Source: JAGTVG01 sp964543195 (GTDB lineage Bacteria; Bacteroidota; Bacteroidia; Cytophagales; Cyclobacteriaceae). From it: DNA of 64,000 bases. Positions 18,107 to 26,589 of the stretch are shown here, in pieces. Numbering within the stretch: the stretch's first letter is position 1; each line of letters begins with the position of its first letter. The stretch covers positions 1 to 64,000 of the forward strand of contig CAZIXF010000003.1 of assembly GCA_964543195.1 (NCBI GenBank), given 5' to 3'. The notes beneath the pieces are model-generated. The model was not told the DNA's origin. It searched no databases and worked only from the letters and a program-made list of their open reading frames with translations. The translations under genes and the position numbers were made by a program.

Positions 18107-18679
18107 ATGCCAGGAAAAAAAGCCATTATACTCTCAGCACCCTCCGGATCCGGGAAGACAACCATTGTTCATCATCTGATCCGGGAATTTCCGGAACTTC
18201 AGTTTTCAGTTTCCGCCACTTCCAGACCTAAGAGAGGGAACGAAGTATTCGGGCGGGATTATTATTTTCTGACCAGAGAGGAATTTATACGTAATATTGA
18301 ACAGGATCAGTTTATTGAATGGGAAGAGGTTTACAAAGGGATTTATTACGGAACACTAAAATCCGAGATCGAGAAGATTTGGCGTTCCGGAAAAAGTGTG
18401 ATCTTTGATGTGGATGTCAAAGGTGGGATCAAACTGAAAAAATATTTCGGGCCTTCCGCATTATCGATCTTCATCACCGTTTCCGGAATGGATGAGTTGG
18501 AAAAAAGAATAAGGAACAGACAAACCGATTTAGAAGAAAGTATCCTGAAAAGACTCCGTAAGGCTGAATATGAAATGAGTTTTATGGATAAATTCGATGA
18601 AATAATACTGAATGACCATCTGCCTGCTGCCGTAGGGAAAGTTGAACAAATAGTGAAATCTTTTTTACGATCTTCCTGA
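18107..18679 (+). CDS. gmk: Guanylate kinase
   Basis: Phosphorylates GMP to GDP in purine nucleotide synthesis. From the ATG at 18107 it has 190 residues. The ATP-binding P-loop APSGSGKTT lies at 11-19, followed by the GMP-binding segment FSVSATSRPKRGNEVFGRDYYF. The lid-type arginine motif RNRQTDLEESILKRL follows later. All are typical of Gmk. An in-frame TTG nine nt upstream overlaps the previous gene's stop and is less likely. It is followed after 1 nt by nadD, so sigma, anti-sigma, gmk and nadD may form one transcript. Confidence 0.96.
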   Translation: MPGKKAIILSAPSGSGKTTIVHHLIREFPELQFSVSATSRPKRGNEVFGRDYYFLTREEFIRNIEQDQFIEWEEVYKGIYYGTLKSEIEKIWRSGKSVIFDVDVKGGIKLKKYFGPSALSIFITVSGMDELEKRIRNRQTDLEESILKRLRKAEYEMSFMDKFDEIILNDHLPAAVGKVEQIVKSFLRSS

Positions 18680-18680
18680 T

Positions 18681-19256
18681 ATGAAAATTGGACTGTTTTT
18701 CGGATCGTTTAATCCGATTCATGTGGGACATTTAATTATTGCCAATATACTATATGAGTACACCGATCTCAATGAAGTGTGGTTTGTGGTTTCTCCACAG
18801 AATCCTCACAAGAGAGACAGCAGATCATTGATCCATGAATTTGACCGCATTGATATGGTGGAGCTCGCCATTGAGGATCAACCTCATTTCAAGGCGAGTG
18901 ATATTGAATTTAACATGTCGAAGCCCAATTACACGATTGATACGCTCACCTATTTAAAGGATAAACACCCGAAGCATGATTTCAATCTGATCATTGGAGG
19001 AGATAACCTGAAAAGCTTTCCGAAATGGAAAAATCACAAACAGATACTGAGCCACTATGGACTTATCGTTTATCCCCGGCCCGGAGCTTCCGAAACGGAT
19101 CTGGCACATCATCCCAATGTGAAGATGGTCGATGCTCCGATCCTGGATATATCTTCTTCTTTTATTCGCAAATGTATACGCGAGAACAAGTCGGTCAGAT
19201 ATCTTGTTACAGAAAAAGTATATCAGTTTATAATGGACCGTAAACTCTATTACTGA
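18681..19256 (+). CDS. nadD: Nicotinate-nucleotide adenylyltransferase
   Basis: Joins ATP and nicotinate mononucleotide to form deamido-NAD, a late step in NAD synthesis. The 191-residue protein starts with GLFFGSFNPIHVGHL, which contains the nucleotidyltransferase HxGH motif (His14 to His17), and ends with the ISSSFIRK motif that binds the triphosphate. Length and motifs match NadD rather than PPAT. It ends 2 nt before the convergent frr gene, with no room for a separate terminator. Confidence 0.95.
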   Translation: MKIGLFFGSFNPIHVGHLIIANILYEYTDLNEVWFVVSPQNPHKRDSRSLIHEFDRIDMVELAIEDQPHFKASDIEFNMSKPNYTIDTLTYLKDKHPKHDFNLIIGGDNLKSFPKWKNHKQILSHYGLIVYPRPGASETDLAHHPNVKMVDAPILDISSSFIRKCIRENKSVRYLVTEKVYQFIMDRKLYY

Positions 19257-19258
19257 GA

Positions 19259-19819
19259 TCAGACGGTCATAATATCCTTTTCCTTGTTCTCCAGCATTTT
19301 ATCAATATGCATTATATATTCATCGGTCAGTTTCTGGACATGGTCTTCTGCCCGCTTTACGGCATCTTCCGACACATGTTCTTTAAGTAATTGTTTGAGA
19401 TTATCGTTGGCATCCTTTCTGATATTTCTTACACTTACCCTTCCATGTTCAGCTTCGTGTTTTGCCTGTTTTACCAATTGTTCTCTCCGTTCTTCAGATA
19501 AGGGAGGCACATTCAACCTGATCAATTCACCATCATTCTGTGGATTCAGACCGATATCACTGTTGATAATGGCCCTCTCAACGTCTCCGATTATACCTTT
19601 TTCCCAGGGTTTGATTACAATGGACCTTGCATCAGGCGTATTGATGGAAGCGATCTGATTTAAGGGAGTTGGATTGCCGTAATATTCAACCATCAATCCG
19701 TCCACCATGCCTGGAGAAGCTTTGCCGGCACGTATTTTCCCAAAGGTATAATTCACATGCTGGATGGCTTTTTCCATCTTTTCCTTTGCATCTTCGAGAT
19801 ATAATTCAATTTCTTCCAT
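19259..19819 (-). CDS. frr: Ribosome recycling factor
   Basis: Works with EF-G to split post-termination ribosomes. The 186-residue protein matches the family: N-terminal helix YLEDAKEKMEKAIQHV, the FGKIRAGKASPGMVDGL motif at the first bundle turn, the VEYYGNPTPLNQIASI domain II entrance, and the IRLNVPPLSEERR segment with KDANDNLK near the end. It lies 26 nt downstream of pyrH on the same strand, an order found in many bacteria (pyrH-frr). Confidence 0.97.
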   Translation of the reverse strand: MEEIELYLEDAKEKMEKAIQHVNYTFGKIRAGKASPGMVDGLMVEYYGNPTPLNQIASINTPDARSIVIKPWEKGIIGDVERAIINSDIGLNPQNDGELIRLNVPPLSEERREQLVKQAKHEAEHGRVSVRNIRKDANDNLKQLLKEHVSEDAVKRAEDHVQKLTDEYIMHIDKMLENKEKDIMTV

Positions 19820-19845
19820 AATAAAGTTGGGGTTTATAGTAAAAA

Positions 19846-20550
19846 TTAATGAACAAGGGTGCCTACGTCTTCGCCTTTCACTATTTTCAACAAATTACCC
19901 GGTTTGTTCATATCAAATATAATAATCGGAAGATTATTTTCCTGACAAAGTGTAAAAGCAGTCATGTCCATGACCTGGTAGCCGTTTTGAAAAACTTCCC
20001 TGAATGAAATATCTTTAAATCGTTTGGCAGAGGAATCTTTTTCGGGGTCTGCCGTATAGAGGCCATCCACGCGGGTACCTTTGAGGACAATATCGGCTTC
20101 AATTTCTATGGCCCTCAGGCTTGCCGTCGTATCTGTTGTAAAATAGGGATTCCCGATACCTGCACCAAAAATTACGATCCTTCCTTTTTCAAGATGCCGA
20201 ACCGCCCTTCTTCGAATGAATTGCTCACACACCTGTTCGATTTTGAATCCGGACATCAGCCGGGTGACCATTCCTGCCTTTTCGAGTGCGCTTTGCAGGG
20301 CCATTCCGTTGATCACTGTGGCGAGCATACCCATGTAATCTCCCTGTACCCGGTCAATTCCGATCTCCTCGGCAGATTCACCCCTGAATATGTTTCCACC
20401 TCCAATCACGATGGACGTTTCAATTCCCAATTCATACACTTTTTTGATCTCTTCAGCATACTGCTTTAATCTTTCCGGATCGATTCCGTACTTTTGTTTG
20501 CCCAGTAAGGCTTCTCCACTTAGTTTTAGAAGTATTCGTTTAAATTTCAT
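19846..20550 (-). CDS. pyrH: Uridylate kinase (UMP kinase)
   Basis: Converts UMP to UDP and feeds pyrimidine nucleotide synthesis. From the ATG at 20550 it has 234 residues. It shows the amino-acid-kinase fold motifs: KRILLKLSGEAL at the start, VIGGGNIFRG (phosphate binding) and VFGAGIGNPYFTTDT. A KGTRVDGLYTADP segment typical of bacterial PyrH follows. A TTG nine nt upstream is a weaker start. A -7 box TATATTTG precedes it. rpsB and tsf, often upstream of pyrH, are not present here. Confidence 0.96.
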   Translation of the reverse strand: MKFKRILLKLSGEALLGKQKYGIDPERLKQYAEEIKKVYELGIETSIVIGGGNIFRGESAEEIGIDRVQGDYMGMLATVINGMALQSALEKAGMVTRLMSGFKIEQVCEQFIRRRAVRHLEKGRIVIFGAGIGNPYFTTDTTASLRAIEIEADIVLKGTRVDGLYTADPEKDSSAKRFKDISFREVFQNGYQVMDMTAFTLCQENNLPIIIFDMNKPGNLLKIVKGEDVGTLVH

Positions 20551-20573
20551 GAGGGACAATCTCCATTTGTCTA

Positions 20574-20604
20574 CAAATATAACATCCGCATTAATTTTAA
20601 AAAA
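20574..20604 (-). promoter_or_regulatory. Promoter for pyrH-frr
   Basis: On the minus strand TATATTTG (20574-20581) matches the Bacteroidota -7 consensus 23 nt upstream of the pyrH ATG. A TTTT lies 19 nt further upstream at the -33 position, where TTTG is expected. On the opposite strand TAACTTTA (20674-20681) is a weaker candidate for the aminopeptidase gene. Confidence 0.45.
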
Positions 20605-20723
20605 TTTAAATATACCTATTCGGGTAAGGAACAGATTTTAGTTATTTCAGTCATGATTATTGAATATACGGTTTAACTTTACACATTCGTTAGATTATTA
20701 TAGTTCAATATCACAAAAAACGT

Positions 20724-23273
20724 ATGCTTTTTTTCTTCAGAAAATTCATCTGGCCCATTATATCCGTTATCCTGATCCTGGGTTGCAAAGTTGAACAACC
20801 TGTTCAACAGGCTTCAACCCAGGAAACCACTGTGGTCCCTGAAGACTCTCTTTTACAGGATACGGTCGAAGTGGTGAAGGAACCGGAGATTTATCATGGT
20901 TCAAGGACAAGACTGCATGACCTGATACATACCAAGCTCGAGATAAGTCCCGACTGGGAAAAGCAGCGATTAAATGGTGTGGCTACGCTCCAGTTACGAC
21001 CCTACTTCTATCCCCAATCGAGGGTAATTTTGGATGCCAGGAATTTTGACCTTCATCATGTAAAACTGATCAAGGGTACCAAGAAGTCCGATCTGGAATA
21101 CTCCTACGACAATTTCAAGCTGTCCATAAAACTGGACACCCTATACAACAGGAAGCAGGATTTTTTTGTGGAAATAAAATATACTGCCAAACCTACTGAA
21201 CGGGAAACCGGAGGAAGTGCGGCTATCGGATCGGACCAGGGTCTTTATTTTATCGATCCCGGAGATTCTGATCCGAACAAGCCTCCGCAGATCTGGACTC
21301 AGGGTGAGACCGAAGCCAATTCATACTGGTTCCCGACCATTGATTCACCCAACGAAAAAACAACCCAGGAAATATATCTGACTGTTCACCAGAAATACCA
21401 GACTCTTTCGAATGGCGAGTTAATTTATTCGAAGTTCAATGCCGACAGCACCCGGACCGATTACTGGCGTATGGATCTCCCTCATGCGCCTTATCTGTTT
21501 ATGATCGCCGTCGGAGAATTTGAGATCATAGAGGACCAATGGGAGGATGTGCCGTTATACTATTATTTAGAAAAGGAATATGCTGAATATGCAGATGATA
21601 TTTTTGGCGATACACCTGAAATGATGACCTTTTTTTCTGATATCACCGGCATAAAGTATCCCTGGTCAAAATATGCACAGATTATCGTACGGGATTTTGT
21701 ATCCGGAGCTATGGAAAATACCACGGCTTCCTTGTATTATGATGCGCTGCTTGTGGACAACAGGGAACTGCTCGATTATGATTTTGAAGGAATTATTGCC
21801 CATGAATTGTTTCATCATTGGTTTGGCAATCTGCTAACCTGCGAATCATGGGCCAATCTGGTATTGAATGAAGGTTTTGCCAACTATTCCGAATACTTAT
21901 GGGAGGAATACAAGCATGGCAAATATGAAGCGGATCTCCATAATCTTGAGGAAACCAGGCAATATCTCGAAGAAGCCAGGGGAGAAAAAAAGAAAGTGGT
22001 TCGATATTATTATGAAGACAGGGAAGATATGTTTGACAGTCATTCCTACGCCAAAGGCGGAAGAATACTCCATATGCTTAGAAACTACGTGGGGGATGAC
22101 GCTTTTTTCAATGCGCTGAATCTTTTTCTGGAAAGGTATAAATTTTCTACGGTAGAGATCCACGACATGCGGTTGGTTTTCGAGGAGGTTACCGGAGAAG
22201 ATCTGAACTGGTTCTTTAATCAATGGTACCTGGCGGCAGGTCATCCCGTATTAAAGATCAATGATTCCTACGAGGGGAATACCCTTACAGTCGAAGTTAC
22301 GCAGGAACAGGATTTCGAACAGGTGCCCGTGTTCAGGATTCCGGTTTCGGTAGATGTATGGCTTAAGAAAGGAAAGCGTAGATTTACTATTCTGGTAGAC
22401 CGACCTTCAAGGACGTTCGAATTCACTTTGCCGGAGGAGCCACAGCTGGTTCTTTTTGACGGCGATCAGCATCTGCTGGCAGAAGTAGACCATATAAAAA
22501 GTCAGGGAGAATATATTTACCAGTTTTACAATACGGATCAGTTTCTGCCGAGGTATAACTCGCTTGAAGTTCTATTAAAGGCACCTGCCGACAGCTTAAA
22601 CTGGCTGGTGCTCAGGGATGCGCTTGATGATCCTTTCTGGAAATTCCGTCAGATGGCAGTGAATGCACTTGAGGATTATGAAGGGCAGAAAATACATCAG
22701 ATAGAAGAAAAGCTGGTTCAAATAGCCAGGAATGATGATAAATCACTGGTGAGGGCTGATGCAACCCATATGCTTTTCACTCATTTTGGTGACAACTATA
22801 CACACTTGTTTGAGGAGGCATTAAACGATAGCTCATATATGGTGGTGGGTACGGCCATTTATGCACTTTCGAGCGTGGCACCTGATGAAATGGCCAACCG
22901 GGCTTCCCGTTTCGAAAAATATAATAACCTGAACATAATAATTCCCCTGGCAAGTTTCTATATAGACCACGGAGGTCATAGTAAATATGGGTGGTTTGTA
23001 GATAAGATCGGTTCTGCACAGGGAGAGCTTTTATGGTATCTTCTTCCTTATTTTTCCGAATACATAATGGATGCGGGAGAGATCATGCAACGCAGGGGGC
23101 TGGCTGTAATAGAGAAGTATGCCCGTAGCCATCCAAAATCATATGTCAGGCTGGCTGCTTATCAGGCCCTGGGATTGTTATCCGACCTTAGCGGAGTGGA
23201 TGAACTCATGGCCGAGATCAGGAAAGATGAAGAAGACGAATATCTGCGGCAGATCTATCAATCAATACCCTGA
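20724..23273 (+). CDS. M1-family aminopeptidase lipoprotein
   Basis: Zinc metallopeptidase that removes N-terminal residues from peptides. The 849-residue protein has a lipoprotein signal with Cys21 in LILGC, so it should be anchored to a membrane. The N-terminal beta domain leads to the substrate motif GAMEN (328-332) and the zinc site HELFHHW (His360, Glu361, His364) with the third ligand Glu383 in NEGF. All catalytic residues are present. The C-terminal third, from about residue 620, is helical and resembles HEAT repeats, as in M1 enzymes of the LTA4H/PepN groups. It is a single gene, divergent from pyrH. Confidence 0.93.
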   Translation: MLFFFRKFIWPIISVILILGCKVEQPVQQASTQETTVVPEDSLLQDTVEVVKEPEIYHGSRTRLHDLIHTKLEISPDWEKQRLNGVATLQLRPYFYPQSRVILDARNFDLHHVKLIKGTKKSDLEYSYDNFKLSIKLDTLYNRKQDFFVEIKYTAKPTERETGGSAAIGSDQGLYFIDPGDSDPNKPPQIWTQGETEANSYWFPTIDSPNEKTTQEIYLTVHQKYQTLSNGELIYSKFNADSTRTDYWRMDLPHAPYLFMIAVGEFEIIEDQWEDVPLYYYLEKEYAEYADDIFGDTPEMMTFFSDITGIKYPWSKYAQIIVRDFVSGAMENTTASLYYDALLVDNRELLDYDFEGIIAHELFHHWFGNLLTCESWANLVLNEGFANYSEYLWEEYKHGKYEADLHNLEETRQYLEEARGEKKKVVRYYYEDREDMFDSHSYAKGGRILHMLRNYVGDDAFFNALNLFLERYKFSTVEIHDMRLVFEEVTGEDLNWFFNQWYLAAGHPVLKINDSYEGNTLTVEVTQEQDFEQVPVFRIPVSVDVWLKKGKRRFTILVDRPSRTFEFTLPEEPQLVLFDGDQHLLAEVDHIKSQGEYIYQFYNTDQFLPRYNSLEVLLKAPADSLNWLVLRDALDDPFWKFRQMAVNALEDYEGQKIHQIEEKLVQIARNDDKSLVRADATHMLFTHFGDNYTHLFEEALNDSSYMVVGTAIYALSSVAPDEMANRASRFEKYNNLNIIIPLASFYIDHGGHSKYGWFVDKIGSAQGELLWYLLPYFSEYIMDAGEIMQRRGLAVIEKYARSHPKSYVRLAAYQALGLLSDLSGVDELMAEIRKDEEDEYLRQIYQSIP

Positions 23274-23360
23274 TCATTATCCGGCGAAACATGATAAATC
23301 CATCCTTTTTTCACAAATATTTTCATGAAAAGGATAAGATCAATTTATTTAGGTCAATTA

Positions 23361-23391
23361 TTTGAATAAAAGAAAAAAGGGTATAATTTTG
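23361..23391 (+). promoter_or_regulatory. Promoter for the tRNA-Tyr/Gly/Thr genes
   Basis: TTTG at 23361-23364, a 19-nt spacer and TAATTTTG at 23384-23391 match the Bacteroidota consensus exactly. Transcription should begin near 23398, about 66 nt before tRNA-Tyr. Confidence 0.65.
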
Positions 23392-23463
23392 CATTCCCTT
23401 TGCAAAAATGAAAATAGATTTTTGTAAAGGGACGTTTTTTAATTTGACATTCTGAATGATTGA

Positions 23464-23549
23464 GGGGGGATACCAAAGCGGTCAACTGGGACGGACTGTA
23501 AATCCGTTGGCGTATGCCTTCGAAGGTTCGAATCCTTCTCCCCCCACCA
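23464..23549 (+). tRNA. tRNA-Tyr (GTA)
   Basis: An 86-nt class II tRNA with a 7-bp acceptor stem (GGGGGGA with TCCCCCC), anticodon GTA in the loop CTGTAAA, a long variable arm and a TTCGAAT T-loop. The 3' CCA is encoded, unlike the three other tRNAs in the window. Confidence 0.93.
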
Positions 23550-23558
23550 TCTTTATTG

Positions 23559-23643
23559 AGTGATTTGGTGATTGAGTGATTTGGTGAGGTGATCAATGTC
23601 GTTTAATCAAAACATCAAAACATCAAAACATCACCAAATCACT
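23559..23643. repeat. Direct and inverted repeats between tRNA-Tyr and tRNA-Gly
   Basis: AGTGATTTGGTGAT (23559-23572) recurs almost at once (23575-23587), and its exact reverse complement ATCACCAAATCACT is at 23630-23643. The transcript could thus form a 14-bp stem with two alternative 5' arms. Between them AAAACATC is repeated three times. The spacer lies inside the tRNA operon, so a role in tRNA processing or partial termination is possible. It may instead be a genome-wide interspersed repeat. Confidence 0.6.
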
Positions 23644-23653
23644 AAATGGTTAT

Positions 23654-23726
23654 GCGGGCGTAGCTCAGTTGGTAGAGCGACAGCCTTCCAAGCTGTAGGT
23701 CGCGGGTTCGAACCTCGTCGCCCGCT
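23654..23726 (+). tRNA. tRNA-Gly (TCC)
   Basis: A 73-nt tRNA with acceptor stem GCGGGCG/CGCCCGC, D-loop AGTTGGTAGA, anticodon loop CTTCCAA giving anticodon TCC, and a TTCGAAC T-loop. CCA is not encoded. Confidence 0.93.
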
Positions 23727-23736
23727 CTAACTCTCA

Positions 23737-23808
23737 GCCGAAGTAGCTCAGGGGTAGAGCGCTTCCTTGGTAAGGAAGAGGTCACGGGTTCAAATCCCGT
23801 CTTTGGCT
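23737..23808 (+). tRNA. tRNA-Thr (GGT)
   Basis: A 72-nt tRNA with acceptor stem GCCGAAG/CTTTGGC, anticodon stem CTTCC/GGAAG around loop TTGGTAA (anticodon GGT), and a TTCAAAT T-loop. CCA is not encoded. It lies 171 nt upstream of tuf, as thrT does in E. coli. Confidence 0.92.
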
Positions 23809-23845
23809 CAATTTAAAAAGCAGATCATTCAGGTCGCTGATAATA

Positions 23846-23853
23846 TAATTTTG
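23846..23853 (+). promoter_or_regulatory. Possible -7 box for tuf
   Basis: TAATTTTG matches TAnnTTTG 126 nt upstream of the tuf ATG, but no TTTG stands at the -33 position. It may add to read-through from the tRNA promoter. Confidence 0.3.
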
Positions 23854-23979
23854 ACAGGGCCTGTTAACGATGGGTCTGAAACTTGAATTTATTGTTAAAA
23901 TATATCTCAGCTGATTGTTAAACGATTTGTTTAAAATTAATAATTAAATCATTTTATAACCAAACAGATAATTTCAAAC

Positions 23980-25167
23980 ATGGCAAAAGAAACCTTTGAC
24001 CGTTCTAAACCGCACGTAAATATCGGTACCATCGGTCACGTAGACCATGGTAAGACTACTTTGACTGCAGCAATTACAAAAATATTGTCTGAAAGAGGTC
24101 TTGCTAACATACGGGACTTTGCATCCATTGATAATGCTCCGGAAGAAAAAGCTCGTGGTATTACTATTAACACAGCCCACGTCGAATACCAGACGGAGAA
24201 CCGACACTATGCTCACGTTGACTGCCCTGGCCACGCCGACTATGTGAAGAACATGGTTACCGGTGCAGCTCAGATGGATGGTGCAATTGTGGTTGTTGCC
24301 GCTACGGACGGACCCATGCCCCAGACCAGGGAGCATATACTGCTTGCCCGACAGGTAGGTGTACCGGCTCTGGTGGTATTTATGAACAAGGTTGACCTTG
24401 TTGATGATGAAGAGCTTCTTGATCTGGTTGAAATGGAAGTACGGGAATTGCTCACCGAATACGAATTTCCCGGTGAAGACATCCCTGTAATTCGTGGCTC
24501 TGCACTGGGTGCATTGAACGGAGAGGCAAAATGGATAGAATCTGTAGATGAATTGCTGAAAGCTGTTGATGAATATATTCCGTTGCCTGAGCGATTGATC
24601 GATATGGATTTCCTGATGCCGGTTGAAGATGTATTCTCTATCACCGGACGGGGTACGGTCGCTACCGGAAGAATCGAAAGAGGGGTGATCAAAACCGGTG
24701 ACCCGGTTGAGATCCTCGGCATGGGTGCTGAAAATCTCAAGTCAACCGTTACCGGTGTGGAGATGTTCCGCAAAATACTTGACAGGGGTGAAGCCGGAGA
24801 TAATACAGGTCTGCTCCTGAGGGGTATAGAAAAAGACCAGATCCGGAGAGGTATGGTGATCTGTAAGCCAGGATCAGTTACTCCTCACCTTAAATTCAAG
24901 GCCGAGGTGTACGTTCTTTCCAAAGAAGAAGGGGGTCGTCATACGCCATTCTTTACCAATTACCGTCCGCAGTTCTATTTCAGGACTACCGACGTAACCG
25001 GAGAGATCAAACTGCCGGAAGGAGTTGAAATGGTAATGCCTGGCGATAATGTATCCATAGAGGTTGATTTAATCAACACCATTGCCATGGAAAAAGGCCT
25101 CCGGTTTGCTATCCGTGAAGGAGGAAGAACGGTAGGTTCAGGACAGGTCACAGAGATTATAGAATAA
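23980..25167 (+). CDS. tuf: Elongation factor Tu
   Basis: GTPase that delivers aminoacyl-tRNA to the ribosome. The 395-residue protein carries the G1 motif GHVDHGKT (19-26), the effector region RGITINTAHVEY, DCPGHADY (G3) and NKVD (G4), followed by the two beta-barrel domains. It follows tRNA-Tyr, tRNA-Gly and tRNA-Thr in the same order as the E. coli tufB operon. A strong hairpin terminator ends the unit before the next promoter. Confidence 0.98.
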   Translation: MAKETFDRSKPHVNIGTIGHVDHGKTTLTAAITKILSERGLANIRDFASIDNAPEEKARGITINTAHVEYQTENRHYAHVDCPGHADYVKNMVTGAAQMDGAIVVVAATDGPMPQTREHILLARQVGVPALVVFMNKVDLVDDEELLDLVEMEVRELLTEYEFPGEDIPVIRGSALGALNGEAKWIESVDELLKAVDEYIPLPERLIDMDFLMPVEDVFSITGRGTVATGRIERGVIKTGDPVEILGMGAENLKSTVTGVEMFRKILDRGEAGDNTGLLLRGIEKDQIRRGMVICKPGSVTPHLKFKAEVYVLSKEEGGRHTPFFTNYRPQFYFRTTDVTGEIKLPEGVEMVMPGDNVSIEVDLINTIAMEKGLRFAIREGGRTVGSGQVTEIIE

Positions 25168-25185
25168 ATCTGAAATTAAATATCA

Positions 25186-25226
25186 AAATGCGTTTCGAAT
25201 TATGCGAAACGCATTTGTTTGTTTTT
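25186..25226 (+). terminator. Intrinsic terminator after tuf
   Basis: A perfect 12-bp stem (AAATGCGTTTCG with CGAAACGCATTT) around a 7-nt loop, followed by a T-rich tail. It lies 18 nt after the tuf stop. The 3' arm overlaps the -33 box of the next promoter. Confidence 0.75.
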
Positions 25227-25245
25227 GAAAATAATGCTATCTTTG
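25214..25245 (+). promoter_or_regulatory. Promoter for tRNA-Trp/secE/nusG/rpl/rpo
   Basis: TTTG at 25214-25217, a 20-nt spacer and TATCTTTG at 25238-25245. Just downstream AGCCC and GGGCT can pair into a short hairpin in the first transcribed bases. The unit may continue through rpoC. Confidence 0.62.
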
Positions 25246-25266
25246 CAGCCCCTTTTTGGGCTAAAC

Positions 25267-25339
25267 ACGGGTGTAGCTCAATTGGTAGAGTAGTGGTCTC
25301 CAAAACCATTGGCTGGGAGTTCGAGTCTCTCCACCCGTG
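25267..25339 (+). tRNA. tRNA-Trp (CCA)
   Basis: A 73-nt tRNA with acceptor stem ACGGGTG/CACCCGT, anticodon stem GTGGT/ACCAT around loop CTCCAAA (anticodon CCA), and a TTCGAGT T-loop. CCA is not encoded. It ends 20 nt before secE, so tRNA and mRNA probably share a transcript. Confidence 0.94.
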
Positions 25340-25359
25340 CGAGATGTTAAAAAGAACCG

Positions 25360-25551
25360 ATGAATAGAGTTACTAAATATTTAACCGAGTCCTATGATGA
25401 ACTGCGTCATAAGGTATACTGGCCCAAATACAATGAGCTGCAGAGTAGTTCCGTTCTCGTACTGATTGCTTCATTGATCATTGCCCTGATCATAGGGTTG
25501 ATCGATATGGCCTTTGATAATATTTTGACGTGGTTTTATAACGCTTTTTAA
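25360..25551 (+). CDS. secE: Preprotein translocase subunit SecE
   Basis: Small essential subunit of the SecYEG channel. The 63-residue protein has the cytoplasmic amphipathic part with the conserved V-Y-W-P motif (near 19-22) and a single membrane helix (about 29-52), the short form found in most bacteria outside Enterobacteria. It lies between tRNA-Trp and nusG, the standard location. Confidence 0.93.
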   Translation: MNRVTKYLTESYDELRHKVYWPKYNELQSSSVLVLIASLIIALIIGLIDMAFDNILTWFYNAF

Positions 25552-25567
25552 ATAACAGATATAGCTG

Positions 25568-26131
25568 ATGGGTGAGCAAAAGTGGTACGTACTTCGGGTA
25601 ATTAGCGGACAGGAAAAGAAAATCAAAAGTTATCTTGAAAATGAGGTGTCAAGAAACAAGCTGGAGGAATACGTCCCACAAATACTCATACCCTCTGAAA
25701 AAGTTTATGAAATGCGGGGTGGGAAAAAGAGAGTGAGAGAAAGGAATTTCTTCCCCGGATATGTGCTGATCCTTGCCGACCTGTCGCATGGTGAGGCCTA
25801 TCATGTAGTAAAAAGCGTTCCCGGTGTAATCGGGTTTCTGGGCGCAGACGATGGCAGTGGAGGAACCTCCAGGACTCCGGTTCCGCTCAGGCAATCCGAG
25901 ATTAACAGGATACTCGGCAAGGTCGACGAGGTCGACACCATGGAAGAAAAACTGGATACTCCTTATATAGTAGGAGAAACCGTGAAGGTGATGGACGGGC
26001 CCTTCAGCGGCTTTACCGGCACAGTAGAAGAGGTCTTCGAAGAGCGAAAGAAACTCAATGTGATGGTAAAAATATTTGGCAGGAATACGCCTGTCGAACT
26101 AAATTACATGCAGGTAGAAAAACAAGATTAG
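25568..26131 (+). CDS. nusG: Transcription termination/antitermination factor NusG
   Basis: Binds RNA polymerase near the clamp and modulates pausing, and links it to Rho or the ribosome. The 187-residue protein has the NGN domain starting KWYVLRVISGQEKK and including RERNFFPGYVLI. A short insert follows around GADDGSGGTSRTPVPL, and then the KOW domain with VKVMDGPFSGFTGTVEEV. It lies 16 nt after secE and 4 nt before rplK. Confidence 0.95.
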   Translation: MGEQKWYVLRVISGQEKKIKSYLENEVSRNKLEEYVPQILIPSEKVYEMRGGKKRVRERNFFPGYVLILADLSHGEAYHVVKSVPGVIGFLGADDGSGGTSRTPVPLRQSEINRILGKVDEVDTMEEKLDTPYIVGETVKVMDGPFSGFTGTVEEVFEERKKLNVMVKIFGRNTPVELNYMQVEKQD

Positions 26132-26135
26132 CAAA

Positions 26136-26579
26136 ATGGCTAAAGAGATAAGTGGATATTTAAAAATGCAGATCAGGGGTGGACAGGCAAACCCATCTCC
26201 TCCCGTTGGTCCGGCTCTGGGTAGTAAAGGATTGAATATAATGGAGTTCTGTAAACAATTTAATGCCAGAACTCAGGACAGAATGGGTCAGCTGCTTCCG
26301 GTTGTGATCACCATATATGCCGATAAATCATTTGATTTTATCGTGAAAACGCCCCCGGCGTCCGTTCTTTTGCTTGAAGCCTCTAAACTTAAAAAGGGAT
26401 CCCCGGAACCAAACCGCTTGAAGGTAGGCTCCGTAACCTGGGACCAGATCAAAAATATTGCTGAAACCAAGTTGCAGGACCTCAATACGCTTAAGGTTGA
26501 ATCGGCTATGAAACAGGTGGCCGGAACGGCAAGAAGTATGGGACTCCGGGTGATGGGAAAAGCACCCTGGAATAATTAA
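26136..26579 (+). CDS. rplK: 50S ribosomal protein uL11
   Basis: Forms the stalk base with 23S rRNA where GTPase factors act, and is needed for RelA activation. The 147-residue length is typical. The N-terminal domain has the proline-rich PSPPVGPALGSKGLN segment (20-34), the region bound by thiostrepton-type antibiotics. The C-terminal RNA-binding domain ends KVESAMKQVAGTARSMG. Confidence 0.97.
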   Translation: MAKEISGYLKMQIRGGQANPSPPVGPALGSKGLNIMEFCKQFNARTQDRMGQLLPVVITIYADKSFDFIVKTPPASVLLLEASKLKKGSPEPNRLKVGSVTWDQIKNIAETKLQDLNTLKVESAMKQVAGTARSMGLRVMGKAPWNN

Positions 26580-26589
26580 TAATTGAGAA

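Noticed and set aside
23559..23643. CRISPR-like repeat array
   Set aside because: Repeat units are short, adjacent and partly inverted, with no unique spacers or cas genes.
24270..24773. 167-codon open frame antisense to tuf
   Set aside because: Product is dominated by serine and threonine, the complement of tuf codons; not a real gene.
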